Assembly (NCBI GenBank): GCA_937885465.1 | Contig: CAKZZM010000177.1 | Coordinates: 17,322-81,321 of the forward strand | Length of the DNA: 64,000 nucleotides | Direction: 5' to 3' | DNA from: an uncultured Bacteroidales bacterium | GTDB taxonomy: Bacteria; Bacteroidota; Bacteroidia; Bacteroidales; Paludibacteraceae | Shown here: positions 24,974-36,041 of the stretch, one piece after another | Numbering within the stretch: position 1 is the stretch's first letter | Layout of the letters: each line of letters starts with the position of its first letter | Position numbers and translations under genes: made by a program | Notes under the pieces: generated by a model | The model's database searches: none | Seen by the model: the letters and a program-made list of their open reading frames with translations, nothing else | What the model was told of the DNA's origin: nothing

Positions 24974-26911
24974 ATGAAGAGACGTTTATCATATTTTCTA
25001 CCTCTTTTCTTTCCTGTTTTTTTGGGTGCCACGCCATCGTTACGCTTGGTTCCTTCCTACGAGTCTTGCAGCTATTATCTCAGCGAAGTTGAGTCTGATA
25101 GTGTTGTAATACGTTATCGTGCGAAGGGCAGTGTATCTTGGCAGCAAGCTTACCCGCCATATCATGACACAAAGTTGCATGAGTACCGCGGAAGCCTCGT
25201 GCGTCTTACCGCTGCGTGTACGTATGAAGTAATATGTTATCACCAAGACGATAGTATCATTTCTGAGTTTACCACATGGTCAGACACTCCTCCCATAGCT
25301 CGTCACATCAAGCTAAATAGCTTGAAGAAAGAAAAAGGTGGCAATATTGTATTAAAGGGGCTACATGGCACCGAAAATGGGTGGATAATGATAACAGGCA
25401 ACAAACCTATCCGTTCTAACGGAGAGGCTGAGGCGGCACTTCTGATAGACGATTGTAGTTTTCTTTTGTTCGATGGGCTCACTGTGACCGGCGGACATCT
25501 ACACGGAATAAAAACCGGCAAGCATGCCGAGCAAATCCGCTTCAGTAATTGTGACATCAGCCATTGGGGACGAATCCCGATGTCACAGGATTCGTCAGGT
25601 CATTTTCTTGACGATATCGGACAACCCGTTAACAACGATGCCGGTATATGTATCTACAAGTCGCACAATATCGTCGTGGAACGCTCCTACATTCATGATC
25701 CCAATGGCAAGACCAACACTTGGAACGGCACGGTAGAGATGGGGGAGTATGTCGGTCGCTCGTATGTTTTCTCGCACCCTCAGGGACCTAACGCTATATA
25801 CGTGATGCAAGCACGCGGCGGTATAGTGCTCCGTTACAACGACCTTGTGGGCAGTCAAACACATCGTTATAACGATCCGATAGAAGCATGGCAGAACAGA
25901 GAGGTGAATGGAGGGTTTGCCTACGATGCCGACATCTACGGCAACATGATTGCTTTCGGACAAGACGATGGCATAGAACTGGACGGCGGACAGTGTAACG
26001 TGCGCGTGTATGACAATAGAATAGAGCAAGTATATTGCGGAATCAGCACTGCGCCTAATCGTAAGGGACCGTCATACATCTTCAACAACCTGCTTTGGAA
26101 CATGACCAACTCGCTTGGTAACAGCGGCAATGCAATCAAGAACGGCGGTGGCGACACTTTCACCCAAGGCAGACAGTATCTCTTTCATAACACCATTATT
26201 CATGATGGGGGAGGCATGGCAGGCGTAGGCTACGGCAAAGACGAGAATCGCGAGTTGTTCATTGCCACACTACGCAACAACATCATCCTCTCTTTGCGTT
26301 CCGACAAGAGCACCGAGCGTAAAGGACTATGCATCAACGACCCACACCTCAACCCTGCTTGCGACTTCGATTATGACTACCTCGGTAATATATGTAACCG
26401 CAGCAGCCGAGGTTCTGTTTGTGCCGTTGACGGTGCGGAGGCACACGCTGTGTATGGCAGACCCGCTTTTCACAACATGCAACAGGGTGTCTTTACGCTT
26501 GATAAACGCGACAAACACATCGGCAAAGGGGAGTTCCTGCCGGGCTTCAGCAATGTAACACATCCCACAGCAGGTGCCTTTGAGTTTGGCTCTTGTTCTC
26601 TGACACCCAAACGTCCGATAGACGGTGAGGCAGACAAGTACTGCGTCACACTGATTAATGAAACACCTCAACAAGTGCGGATACGGCTCGGCAAAGTCGG
26701 AACCGGCAATTACTCTATTCGCATGGCTGAAGATATGGCGGCATGGATATCGGTCAGCACAAACAGAAAGAAATTAAAAGACAACAGCGAGCTGATTATC
26801 ACACTACAAAGAAAAGACAGCACCACTCCTTATTGGCAAAACGGAGTGCTCTTTGTTCGGTTTGACAACGGCTACTCTATACCCATAACCGTAAATACAC
26901 CATTGTTATGA
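24974..26911 (+). CDS. Secreted right-handed beta-helix protein, PUL gene 1
   Basis: A 645-residue protein from the ATG at 24974; the frame opens upstream, but this start places a signal peptide (MKRRLSYFLPLFFPVFLGA) at the N-terminus. An Fn3-like domain covers about residues 20-105. Repeated beta-helix coils follow, for example FDGLTVTGGHLHGIKTG, VVERSYIHDPNG, ADIYGNMIAFGQDDGIELDG and VRVYDNRIEQVYCGIS. The fold resembles pectate lyase and polygalacturonase scaffolds, but I cannot name catalytic residues. It is paralogous to the next gene through its whole length. The stop overlaps the next start by 4 bases. Confidence 0.8.
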   Translation: MKRRLSYFLPLFFPVFLGATPSLRLVPSYESCSYYLSEVESDSVVIRYRAKGSVSWQQAYPPYHDTKLHEYRGSLVRLTAACTYEVICYHQDDSIISEFTTWSDTPPIARHIKLNSLKKEKGGNIVLKGLHGTENGWIMITGNKPIRSNGEAEAALLIDDCSFLLFDGLTVTGGHLHGIKTGKHAEQIRFSNCDISHWGRIPMSQDSSGHFLDDIGQPVNNDAGICIYKSHNIVVERSYIHDPNGKTNTWNGTVEMGEYVGRSYVFSHPQGPNAIYVMQARGGIVLRYNDLVGSQTHRYNDPIEAWQNREVNGGFAYDADIYGNMIAFGQDDGIELDGGQCNVRVYDNRIEQVYCGISTAPNRKGPSYIFNNLLWNMTNSLGNSGNAIKNGGGDTFTQGRQYLFHNTIIHDGGGMAGVGYGKDENRELFIATLRNNIILSLRSDKSTERKGLCINDPHLNPACDFDYDYLGNICNRSSRGSVCAVDGAEAHAVYGRPAFHNMQQGVFTLDKRDKHIGKGEFLPGFSNVTHPTAGAFEFGSCSLTPKRPIDGEADKYCVTLINETPQQVRIRLGKVGTGNYSIRMAEDMAAWISVSTNRKKLKDNSELIITLQRKDSTTPYWQNGVLFVRFDNGYSIPITVNTPLL

Positions 26912-29205
26912 AACGCATTGCATTATTATCTTTTCTCATAACAGCGTCTCTATACGTGGCAGCAACCTCATTCGAACTGTACCCGACTTTCGAGAACTGC
27001 AGTTATTACTTCACACCGGATGTATCATATAGCATCGCTCCGTGTTGGGACACCGATAGCCTGGTGCGCGTCCGATACCGCGCTACAGGTTCATCAGAGT
27101 GGCTGACAGCCTATCGACCCGTCTATGACAGTACTAAACAGCAGTTCCGCGGCTCACTCTTCCACCTGACAGAAGACACCGATTATGAGGTTGTTGTAAG
27201 CATCAACACACAAAGTGGTTGGATACAGGCGGCTATCGACACTGTCCGCACATGGACAAGCAACCCGCCGCTCAAAAGCACGCTCAAGCTCAGTCTGCTC
27301 GGTGCCTACAAAACCGGACAACCGCTCGTCCTTAATGCAATGAAAGGAACAGCTAACGGCTGGATAAAAGTGGTAGGTAACGTTCCTGTTCATGCAGGCA
27401 ACAGTGCCGACAACGCCATCAATATCACTAACTGCGAGTACCTTATCCTCGAGGGTTTTACCGTGACAGGTGGTCGTATCAACGGCATCAACATCGACCA
27501 GTCGTGCCGTAACATACGTATCATTGGGGCAGACATCTCCGAATGGGGCAGAGTGCCCGTTGACCAAGTGTATCTCGACGACAAAAACAATTATCCCGAA
27601 TCTAAATACAAGAACTACGATGCTTCTTACCTTGACGAGCGCAAGGAGCTTATTCGTAACGATGCCGGTATAGCTATCGTCACTTCGGCTAACGACGAAA
27701 GTCGAACCCGTTTCAACTTCGTTGTCGAGCGCTGCTATATCCATGACCAAAACGGCTATGCCAATCCGTGGTATGGCACCCGCCTCTTCGGCACAGGTGC
27801 CGGTATCCCTTTTAGCTTCAAACATCCTCAGGGACCACACGCTATGTACGTCCGCAGTAGTGGCAGTGTAGTAGTACGCTACAACGACTTTGCAGGGTCG
27901 GACATCAGCCGCTTGCACGATGCCTGTGGAGGAATGGACAACGGCAAACCTCTCGGAGGGTGGTATCGCGATACGGATATCTACGGCAACTACTTCGGCT
28001 TTGGTCAAGACGATGGCATCGAACTGGACGGTAGCCAGATGAACGTGCGTATGTACGACAACCGTATTGAGCAGTTCCGTTGCGGTGTCAGCGCCGCACC
28101 TTGTTTAGCGGGTCCATCATACCTTATCAGCAACGTGGTGGCGGACCTCGGCGACTCGGAACGCGACCATGGAGCTGCAATGAAGAACGGAGGTGGAGAC
28201 ACCTACTCTAAAGGACTGATACACTATCTCCACAACACAATCTACGTTGACGCAAGTTGCATTGCATCCGTAGGTTATGGTTCGGATAGTAATCAGGGAA
28301 TGTTTCAAGGGTTCACTCGAAACAATATTCTCTACTGCACCGTCAAAAACAGTAACTACGGCGGCAACTGCATACACGAGACAGCCACGCACCCCAACTG
28401 CAGCTACGACTATGACCTACTCACCAACTCTAAGCTGAGCGGCAGGCAGGGAGTGGTGTACGTGCAAGCTCCTAACAGCGAGCAACATGCCGTTAAGGGA
28501 GACCCGCAGTTCACCGATATTGACCATCGTGTATTGACGCTTAATTCCAATAGTCCTGCAAGAGGTCAAGGGCTGTTCCTTAGCGGCATATCTGACACTA
28601 TCGCACCGGATATGGGAGCATTCCAATACGGTACCGGCTCACTCTACCCCAAACGACCGCTACCGGCAGAGGCGGATAAGTATCAAGTGCGTATCAACCC
28701 GCACGGATACGCCACGCTAACACTTACATCCATTGCTAACGATGACATGACGTTTGTTATACGCTCAGACAAAGAGGTGCAACAATGGCTCAGTCATAAC
28801 CGCCAAGATAGCACCATACTTGCGTCCGAAGCCGTTGTTACTATAACCTTACATGCTGACATTCCTGCCGACATGACCATACTTCCTAAGGGCGTCATCT
28901 TCGTGCGTTTCAGCAACGGTCTCTCTATACCGATCAGCATAGTAACGGATGACGCTGAGCCGCAACGAGAGGCTTTGGCTGTCATCAACACCTACTCATC
29001 CGGTATTAGATTATGCGGCACTCAAATGATGGTGGATACACAACACGCAGGAATCCTCACAGTGTTCAATGCCGTTGGACAAGAAGTGCTAAACTCTGTA
29101 GTAGAGACAGGAACTAACACCATCATTATAAATGGTCTTGCCACCGGTGTATATGTGGCGACATTAGGGGAAACACGATATAAATTCATTTGGACCGATA
29201 ACTGA
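26908..29205 (+). CDS. Secreted beta-helix protein with type IX-like C-terminal signal, PUL gene 2
   Basis: A 765-residue paralog of the preceding gene. It shares ENCSYYF, FTVTGG, YIHDQNG, the phrase FGQDDGIELDGSQMNVRMYD, CGVSAAP and GGGDTYSKG. It has a signal peptide (MKRIALLSFLITASLYVAA) and an additional C-terminal domain of about 80 residues with GILTVFNAVGQEVL and INGLATGVYVATLG, which looks like a type A sorting domain for type IX secretion. The first paralog lacks this domain, so the pair may be placed differently in the cell. It overlaps susC by one base (TGATG), so translation is probably coupled. Confidence 0.82.
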   Translation: MKRIALLSFLITASLYVAATSFELYPTFENCSYYFTPDVSYSIAPCWDTDSLVRVRYRATGSSEWLTAYRPVYDSTKQQFRGSLFHLTEDTDYEVVVSINTQSGWIQAAIDTVRTWTSNPPLKSTLKLSLLGAYKTGQPLVLNAMKGTANGWIKVVGNVPVHAGNSADNAINITNCEYLILEGFTVTGGRINGINIDQSCRNIRIIGADISEWGRVPVDQVYLDDKNNYPESKYKNYDASYLDERKELIRNDAGIAIVTSANDESRTRFNFVVERCYIHDQNGYANPWYGTRLFGTGAGIPFSFKHPQGPHAMYVRSSGSVVVRYNDFAGSDISRLHDACGGMDNGKPLGGWYRDTDIYGNYFGFGQDDGIELDGSQMNVRMYDNRIEQFRCGVSAAPCLAGPSYLISNVVADLGDSERDHGAAMKNGGGDTYSKGLIHYLHNTIYVDASCIASVGYGSDSNQGMFQGFTRNNILYCTVKNSNYGGNCIHETATHPNCSYDYDLLTNSKLSGRQGVVYVQAPNSEQHAVKGDPQFTDIDHRVLTLNSNSPARGQGLFLSGISDTIAPDMGAFQYGTGSLYPKRPLPAEADKYQVRINPHGYATLTLTSIANDDMTFVIRSDKEVQQWLSHNRQDSTILASEAVVTITLHADIPADMTILPKGVIFVRFSNGLSIPISIVTDDAEPQREALAVINTYSSGIRLCGTQMMVDTQHAGILTVFNAVGQEVLNSVVETGTNTIIINGLATGVYVATLGETRYKFIWTDN

Positions 29206-32200
29206 TGAAAAAAACACTGCTCACTATTATTGTTTCTGCCGTCTGCCTGTTTGCCTCTGCTGAAGGCAGAACCATTACAGGAAGCGTCATCGATGTTGAT
29301 GGTGAAGCGCTTGTCGGTGCCACGGTTCTTGTCAAAGGCACCACACTCGGCACCATCACGGACATCGACGGACACTTCAGCATCGCTGTGCCCGACAATG
29401 CCAAGGTCATAGTTGTCTCTATGGTGGGAATGGAGACACAAGAGACGTTGCTCGACCGCAAGCGACAGTCATACACCATCCGCCTCGCAGAGAACACTGA
29501 GGTACTCGACGATGTGGTGGTTATAGGCTATACCACCGTTCAGAAACGCGACTTGACCGGTGCCGTCTCGTCAGTAAGTGGTAGGTCACTTGCGTCTATC
29601 CCTATTGCCAATACCGAGTCTGCCCTCGCCGGACGTATGGCAGGTGTGCATGTCATCGTGGCAGACGGCGCACCGGATGCCGACGTGCAGATAAGAGTGA
29701 GAGGTGGAGGATCTATCACGCAAGACAACAACCCGCTATACATCGTCGATGGATTTCCGATGGATAATATATCCGATATCTCTGCTTCAGACATTGAATC
29801 AATCGATGTTCTGAAAGACGCGTCCTCTACCGCCATCTATGGTGCACGAGGAGCTAATGGTGTAGTGATTATCACTACCAAGTCCGCCAAAGCGGGCAGA
29901 ACACAGGTCAGTTACAACGGCTTTTTTCAAACCAAACATGCTACGAAGAAATACGACGTGCTTGACTCATACGAGTATGTCAAACTGCAATACGAGCTTA
30001 ATCATCTCAAGTATAATGGCGAGATGAACAGTTTCATCTCCATGTTCGGCGACCCTGACGACTACGACATCTACCGACTTATCCCTGCCCGTGATAGCCA
30101 AGATGAGATGTATGGCAGGTGGGCAATGGGACACTCTCATAACCTCAGCATCAACGGAGGTAACGATAAAACAAAGTTCAATGCCAGTTTCACCTACCTC
30201 AACGAAGAAGGTGTCATGCGCAACTCGTCACAAGAGAGATATAACGTCAACTTCAAACTCAACCACGACTTCTTCAACCGTCTGCGACTCGACCTCTCTA
30301 CTTACTACACTAACAGCACCGTCTATGGAGCCGGAACATCAGCGAACTCCGCTACACAGATAAAGAATGCCGTCAGTTTTCGCCCTGTCCTCGGTAAGAA
30401 TAGCTACATGGGCGAGGATGCAGGACTGTCACAAGACGACTACGAAGATATCGAGGCACAGAGCGAGTTGTACGACCCCATCACTCTCATTGATCAGGAC
30501 TACAAACGACGCAGACGTTCGGAGCTGAACGCCAATGTTGCACTTACATGGAAAATAATCAAACAACTGAGTTGGAAGAGCGAGTTCGGCATCATGGCTT
30601 CTTCTCAAGAGACACGTCGTTTTTATGGACCTATCACCTCTACCGGACGCAGCAACGGTAGGCTACCGGTCGCTGAACTCACGAACCTCAGCAAACCGCG
30701 CTGGCGCACTGCACACACGTTAACCTACAAACAGACCATCAATAAAATCCATAGCATCAACGCTGTCATCGGCTTCGAAGCAACATCACAGAAGTGGCAA
30801 CAGGCAACGAGTATGACACGCCTCCTACCTGCCGACATTCAACCGGAAGAAGCGTTCTCGAGAATGCAGTTCGGCTCTCAAGAGCATACCACCACACTCG
30901 TCAACCCCGATACACGTCTTGCCTCGTTCTTCGGCAGGGCACAATACACGCTGAAAGATAAGTACCTTTTCACGGCGACCGTGCGTGCCGATGGAAGCAG
31001 TAAGTTCGCCAAAGGACACCGCTGGGGAGTGTTCCCGTCAGGAGCCTTCGCATGGCGTCTGTCAGGAGAAGAATGGATGCGACCCGCCGATAAATGGCTT
31101 GACGACCTCAAACTACGAATCAGCTACGGAGCTGCCGGTAACAACCGCATCGATGATGACCTTTGGAGAAAGACATACGTGGGTACAGTCAGCAAACCCT
31201 ACGCAGGCTTCGGCAATACTCCAAACCTCTATTACACCTCATCATCGGCTTTACTCACCAACCCCGACCTCAAATGGGAAACAACGGTGACACGCAACGC
31301 CGGCTTTGACATAGCACTCTTCCATAGCCGACTAACCGCCAACTTCGACATCTACTACAACACTACACGCGACCTGCTGCTTCAGTCAATCATACCTGAA
31401 AGTACAGGGTATAGCGAGCAACAAAAGAACATCGGACAGACATCCAACCGAGGGGTGGAACTGACGCTGAACGGAGTGATTGTGGAAAAGAAAAACTGGT
31501 CGCTCTCCGTCGGATTTAATATCGGTGCCAACCGCAACAGAGTGGATAAGTTAGTCGATAACGAGATGGTGTTCTACCGCAGCGATTGGGCGTCAGGACT
31601 GCGCGAATCAGACGACTTTATTCTTAAGGTGGGCGAACCTACAGGACTTATTTACGGATATATCACCGACGGGTTCTACACTGTTGACGACTATGATATA
31701 GTCGGCGGACAATGGATTCTAAAAGATGGTGTCGCCAACGATCAGAATATCGTTGATTCACACTGGTCGGTGAACATGGCACCGGGTATGCCTAACCCGG
31801 GTACGCTTAAGCTTAGAGACCTTGATGGTGACGGGGTAATAACCAAAGATGGCGATAGAACAGTTATAGGCAACACTAACCCCAAATGCAGTGGAGGATT
31901 CAATATCAACGCCCGTATGCATGGAGTGGATGTATCGGCTTTCTTCACATGGAGCTATGGTAACCAAGTGTATAATGCCAATAACATACAATTCTCCACC
32001 TACTGGAAGAAGAATTACCACAATATGCTTGCTGCCTTCGACTCAAACCACCGATTTCGTTATATTGATGACAACTTCCAGCCGGTTACTGACCCGGATG
32101 CACTGCGCGAACTGAATAAAAACGCTACTCTATGGAACCCAGGCATGAAAGTACCTGTCCTGCATTCATGGGCAATAGAGGACGGTTCGTTCCTACGCCT

Positions 32201-32429
32201 GAGTAACTTGGTTATTGGATACACACTGCCTGACAAGGTCCTGAAAAAGATGTACATGACCACACTACGTATCTACGGCACCATCAATAACGTGTTCTGC
32301 CTCAGCCGGTATTCCGGATTCGACCCGGAAGTTAACACCAGAACTGCTACACCGCTCACGCCGGGAGTGGACTATTCATCATACCCGAAAGCACGCTCAT
32401 TCACCATCGGACTAAACGTAACATTCTAA
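29205..32429 (+). CDS. SusC/RagA-family TonB-linked outer-membrane transporter
   Basis: A 1074-residue TonB-dependent transporter that imports oligosaccharides with its SusD partner. After the signal peptide comes a carboxypeptidase-D-like domain (TGSVIDVDGEALVGATVLVK), a TonB-box region (DDVVVIGYTTVQKRDLTGAV) and the plug with NPLYIVDGFPMDNIS and IDVLKDASSTAIYGARGANG, the SusC signature. The barrel ends SYPKARSFTIGLNVTF with a terminal Phe. It precedes susD by 13 bases. Substrate cannot be read from the sequence; the neighbours suggest pectin. Confidence 0.96.
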   Translation: MKKTLLTIIVSAVCLFASAEGRTITGSVIDVDGEALVGATVLVKGTTLGTITDIDGHFSIAVPDNAKVIVVSMVGMETQETLLDRKRQSYTIRLAENTEVLDDVVVIGYTTVQKRDLTGAVSSVSGRSLASIPIANTESALAGRMAGVHVIVADGAPDADVQIRVRGGGSITQDNNPLYIVDGFPMDNISDISASDIESIDVLKDASSTAIYGARGANGVVIITTKSAKAGRTQVSYNGFFQTKHATKKYDVLDSYEYVKLQYELNHLKYNGEMNSFISMFGDPDDYDIYRLIPARDSQDEMYGRWAMGHSHNLSINGGNDKTKFNASFTYLNEEGVMRNSSQERYNVNFKLNHDFFNRLRLDLSTYYTNSTVYGAGTSANSATQIKNAVSFRPVLGKNSYMGEDAGLSQDDYEDIEAQSELYDPITLIDQDYKRRRRSELNANVALTWKIIKQLSWKSEFGIMASSQETRRFYGPITSTGRSNGRLPVAELTNLSKPRWRTAHTLTYKQTINKIHSINAVIGFEATSQKWQQATSMTRLLPADIQPEEAFSRMQFGSQEHTTTLVNPDTRLASFFGRAQYTLKDKYLFTATVRADGSSKFAKGHRWGVFPSGAFAWRLSGEEWMRPADKWLDDLKLRISYGAAGNNRIDDDLWRKTYVGTVSKPYAGFGNTPNLYYTSSSALLTNPDLKWETTVTRNAGFDIALFHSRLTANFDIYYNTTRDLLLQSIIPESTGYSEQQKNIGQTSNRGVELTLNGVIVEKKNWSLSVGFNIGANRNRVDKLVDNEMVFYRSDWASGLRESDDFILKVGEPTGLIYGYITDGFYTVDDYDIVGGQWILKDGVANDQNIVDSHWSVNMAPGMPNPGTLKLRDLDGDGVITKDGDRTVIGNTNPKCSGGFNINARMHGVDVSAFFTWSYGNQVYNANNIQFSTYWKKNYHNMLAAFDSNHRFRYIDDNFQPVTDPDALRELNKNATLWNPGMKVPVLHSWAIEDGSFLRLSNLVIGYTLPDKVLKKMYMTTLRIYGTINNVFCLSRYSGFDPEVNTRTATPLTPGVDYSSYPKARSFTIGLNVTF

Positions 32430-32442
32430 AAATACGGAACTC

Positions 32443-34278
32443 ATGACAACTACATACAAATACCCGTCTTGGACACTGCAAGTGTCTCTCACACTTATAC
32501 TTTGCCTCAGCTCATGCGACGCTTTTCTCTCAACCGAGTCTCCATCACGATTGACATCAGAGACGATGTTCGAAACGGAGGGAGACATGCAACGCGCCGT
32601 TTATGCCATCTACGCAAAGATGTCGGAAGATCAAGTATATGGGCAGAACGTTACACTTATCATGGGCTATAACAACGACATCGAATTCGGTCAGTGTAAC
32701 GCCAATACCGACAATACCCGTCGGGGAATATGGGACTACTCCACCACCTCAAACAACGAGATTCTGCTTTCGTGGGGACCCGTCTATTCTGCCATCAACA
32801 CCGCCAACGAATGTGTGGACGGCATCGGCAACAGCGCACTGCTCAAAGACTCCGAACCCGACGTCCCCTCTGTAGTTAGACAGCTCTATGGCGAAGCTAA
32901 AGCACTCAGGGCACTGCTCTACCTCGACCTTGTACGCAACTGGGGAGACGTTCCTTTCCTGGCACACGGTACGCAGGCAGGAGACGACTTTTACCAACCG
33001 GTCACAGACAGGGATACTATCCTTGATTTTCTCATCCGCGACCTCATTGAGGCCGAGCCGGGTATGCTATACTGCAGCGAGTTGAACGAGAGTTGCGAAC
33101 GGATGAACCGCAGCGCAGTGCAAGCCCTGATAGCACGACTTGCCTTGACACGAGGCGGATGGGCACTACGACCGGACTACGACGACCCAACCGCACCGGG
33201 CACCATGAGGAGAGCGGACAACTATCTCGACTATTATCGCATAGCAAACACATATTGCCGCAAACTGCGTGACGAAGGACGACATGCTCTGAACACTTCA
33301 TTCGAAGACGTTTTCCGAAATCAGTGCCAGGAGATTTACCCGTCCTCTGACGACATGATCTTCGAGTTTCCTTTCGCCACATCATACAACGGATACGTGG
33401 GGGTTATCATTGGACACACCATTGAAGGAAACAGCAAAATACCATACGGCAAATCAGGCGGATGGTACTATGTCACACTGCCGTATTTTCACTCTTTCGA
33501 CAACAAAGACTTGAGACGGGACGTGACATGCGTGCCCTATAAATGGGAGTGGAACAACACCACCGGGCAGATTGAGCAACGATTCACTTCTTGGCGCACA
33601 ATATACATCGGCAAATGGAGCAAACTATATATGCAGACCCAACAAGGTGCTAACGTACAATATAGTTCCGGTATTAACTTCCCTATCCTTCGTTACACCG
33701 ATGCTCTACTAATGCTTGCAGAGACAGAAAACGAACTGAATAACGGTCCGACAGACGATGCCCGTCGGGCTTTGAAGGAAGTGCGTCGCCGAGCCTTTAA
33801 TAGTGAGGATTACTCATCAAAGGTAGATGCATACGTTGACGAATTAGGCTCATACAACCAATTCTTCAACGCCATCGTCAATGAAAGAGCATGGGAGTTT
33901 TGCGGCGAAAACATACGCAAGTACGACCTTATCCGTTGGAACCTGCTGCGAGACAAACTCATTGGAATGAAACGCGCTCTTAACAACATGTACGACAACG
34001 GCGAGTATCCGCAGTTCGTTTACACCAAAACGCTTGACAATGGCACACTTGACATCATCAACTTCGACAACTCAACCTACACCACACCGGCAGGCTATAC
34101 AAGGCAGCAGTGGTGCGACGGCATACAAGACTCCAACGGCTCGCTCAATACCACATTCGTCAAGTCGTTCAAAGACGAATACATCAGGAGGGACCCGCTC
34201 GTCTATATACTGCCACTCTACAAGGATGTGATTACCGACAGCAGAGGAAAACTGAAAAACTACTATGGCCTGCAATAA
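32443..34278 (+). CDS. SusD/RagB-family nutrient-binding surface lipoprotein
   Basis: A 611-residue lipoprotein (lipobox around LCLSSCDAF, Cys25) that caps the SusC channel and holds glycans. The TPR-rich SusD core shows FETEGDMQRAVYAIYAKM, LYGEAKALRALLYLDLVRNW (a typical SusD helix), FPILRYTDALLMLAETENEL and IVNERAWEFCGENIRKYDLI near the end. The start gives an immediate membrane signal. It is followed by another surface lipoprotein 16 bases later. Confidence 0.96.
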   Translation: MTTTYKYPSWTLQVSLTLILCLSSCDAFLSTESPSRLTSETMFETEGDMQRAVYAIYAKMSEDQVYGQNVTLIMGYNNDIEFGQCNANTDNTRRGIWDYSTTSNNEILLSWGPVYSAINTANECVDGIGNSALLKDSEPDVPSVVRQLYGEAKALRALLYLDLVRNWGDVPFLAHGTQAGDDFYQPVTDRDTILDFLIRDLIEAEPGMLYCSELNESCERMNRSAVQALIARLALTRGGWALRPDYDDPTAPGTMRRADNYLDYYRIANTYCRKLRDEGRHALNTSFEDVFRNQCQEIYPSSDDMIFEFPFATSYNGYVGVIIGHTIEGNSKIPYGKSGGWYYVTLPYFHSFDNKDLRRDVTCVPYKWEWNNTTGQIEQRFTSWRTIYIGKWSKLYMQTQQGANVQYSSGINFPILRYTDALLMLAETENELNNGPTDDARRALKEVRRRAFNSEDYSSKVDAYVDELGSYNQFFNAIVNERAWEFCGENIRKYDLIRWNLLRDKLIGMKRALNNMYDNGEYPQFVYTKTLDNGTLDIINFDNSTYTTPAGYTRQQWCDGIQDSNGSLNTTFVKSFKDEYIRRDPLVYILPLYKDVITDSRGKLKNYYGLQ

Positions 34279-34294
34279 AACTGAATACTGTACG

Positions 34295-36013
34295 ATGAAA
34301 AGGATTTATCAACATATCATTGGATTTGTCTGCATTATTAGCGTTAGTGCAGCTTTCTCATCATGCAAGGTTGGTACCGAAGCAGAACAACCGCGGCTCT
34401 TCAAACCAACCGACTTCTCCGTCACAACCAACTACGATGGTTTCCATGCCAAATGGAAAGCGAGTATCGGGGCTGACGGCTATCAAATAGATGCTTCATT
34501 AGATGGCAATTTCGCCACAATAGATACCACCGTCCACACTGCTGCCGATGAACTCAACGTCACGTTTATCGGACTACAGGAGAACAAACATTACTACTTA
34601 CGGCTACGTGCTACCAAGGCTGACACTGCACTATGCAGTAAGTACCTCTACGCCGAGGGGAACACTGCTGCCGCCTATTCTATTTTCTTCCCCGTCAACC
34701 GGGACTCGCTCTCGTTCACAACGGCTCTGCTCACATGGCGAAGCAGCGTGAAGGCAGACCATATAGTACTAACCGACGAAGAAGGTGTCACATCTAATAT
34801 AACCCTCACAAGCGATATACTTAAAGCCCGACGACTGCGAGTCACCGGCCTACAGCCCGGAAGATTCTATCGGGCTGAGATGAAGAATGGGGAAGAGTCC
34901 CACGGCTACACCTCGTTCGTCATGCCCGCGTTGCCCGACAACCTCATACGCATTTCTCCGGACAACGCCGCAGCACTGCCTTCACTGATTGACGGAGCAA
35001 CCGAGGGAGCAACCATACTCTTCGAACAAGGCACATACGACTACTCGGCTATAGAGATAGTCATTCCAAAGTCACTCACACTGATAGGCGAACCCGGAAT
35101 GCCACGGCCCATCGTTTATGTCAAGGCGTTCTTGCTCGGAGGCAAACAGACGGCTACGGAAACAAACATCAGCACCTTCACTCTCCGGCGCTTAGAGTGT
35201 AGCGGTTACAAACTTAACGGAACCACCGAACAGCACGACACCGAGCCAAACCGAAAACTCGTCTCATGCACCATGGGACTCACACACCACGTCAACGTCG
35301 GCAACTTGCTAATAGAAGACTGCATTGTACGCAACTATACCAATAGCGTTGTCGAACTCGTAGAGAATCTCAGTGCGTCATCTTCCTACAGAGCACGATT
35401 CGAAGAAATATGTATCAACAAGTGCATCTGCTTCGACCTCGGACGAAACCGCAACAACTACCCTTCTGTCATCAGTATAACCAACAAAAACGACAAGAAC
35501 GGATATTGCCGGCGGTATAACATCACCAACAGTACCTTCCACAATCTCGCTCGAGGGATCATCGAAGCACGTGTCTTCACTACTATTGACGGCTACGCCA
35601 ACCCCGAGATGAACGTAGCAAACTGCACCTTCGACCGCATGGGCTACAAGCACGTCGCAGATGGCGAGTGGTGGGGCGATAACACCGAGGCGGTAAAGAA
35701 CGTGTTTGACTGCAAAGCCACCGATGTAACCACCGATATCACGGTGCAACTAACGGGCTGTATCTTCGGCGAGATGCACACCGACCTGCTCAGCGAGAAG
35801 TTCGTGCAAGGGGTTAACACTAACGCCATACTCACCTATATGCTCGCCGATAGCAAGAAACTTATCTCCACCGGCACCACGCTGCTTGACCCCATACCAT
35901 ACTCTGCCGACGAACTGTTCCCTGACAGAGACAACGGCAACTACGCCATAGCAAAAGAAGGAGCGTGGCAGACCGCAGGAGACCCCAGATGGTTACCTAA
36001 CGCCGAAGATTAA
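34295..36013 (+). CDS. DUF5123/DUF4957-like surface lipoprotein
   Basis: A 572-residue lipoprotein from the ATG at 34295 (MKRIYQHIIGFVCIISVSAA then FSSC). Residues 40-130 form an Fn3-like domain (FHAKWKASIGADGYQIDASL); a second such domain follows; from about residue 220 to the end there is a beta-helix with IVIPKSLTLIGEPGMPRPIV and NCTFDRMGYKHVADGEWWG. This layout matches the DUF4957 plus DUF5123 proteins that sit right after SusC/D in pectin loci. They may be cell-surface pectin-binding proteins or lyases; the catalytic status is unknown. Confidence 0.75.
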   Translation: MKRIYQHIIGFVCIISVSAAFSSCKVGTEAEQPRLFKPTDFSVTTNYDGFHAKWKASIGADGYQIDASLDGNFATIDTTVHTAADELNVTFIGLQENKHYYLRLRATKADTALCSKYLYAEGNTAAAYSIFFPVNRDSLSFTTALLTWRSSVKADHIVLTDEEGVTSNITLTSDILKARRLRVTGLQPGRFYRAEMKNGEESHGYTSFVMPALPDNLIRISPDNAAALPSLIDGATEGATILFEQGTYDYSAIEIVIPKSLTLIGEPGMPRPIVYVKAFLLGGKQTATETNISTFTLRRLECSGYKLNGTTEQHDTEPNRKLVSCTMGLTHHVNVGNLLIEDCIVRNYTNSVVELVENLSASSSYRARFEEICINKCICFDLGRNRNNYPSVISITNKNDKNGYCRRYNITNSTFHNLARGIIEARVFTTIDGYANPEMNVANCTFDRMGYKHVADGEWWGDNTEAVKNVFDCKATDVTTDITVQLTGCIFGEMHTDLLSEKFVQGVNTNAILTYMLADSKKLISTGTTLLDPIPYSADELFPDRDNGNYAIAKEGAWQTAGDPRWLPNAED

Positions 36014-36041
36014 GTATTGTTAAACAAAGGCTAAAAGCAAA

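Noticed and set aside
27154..28008. Minus-strand open frame of 284 codons inside the PUL
   Set aside because: It lies antisense to a well-supported beta-helix gene with clear family features and translational coupling; a shadow of its codon bias.
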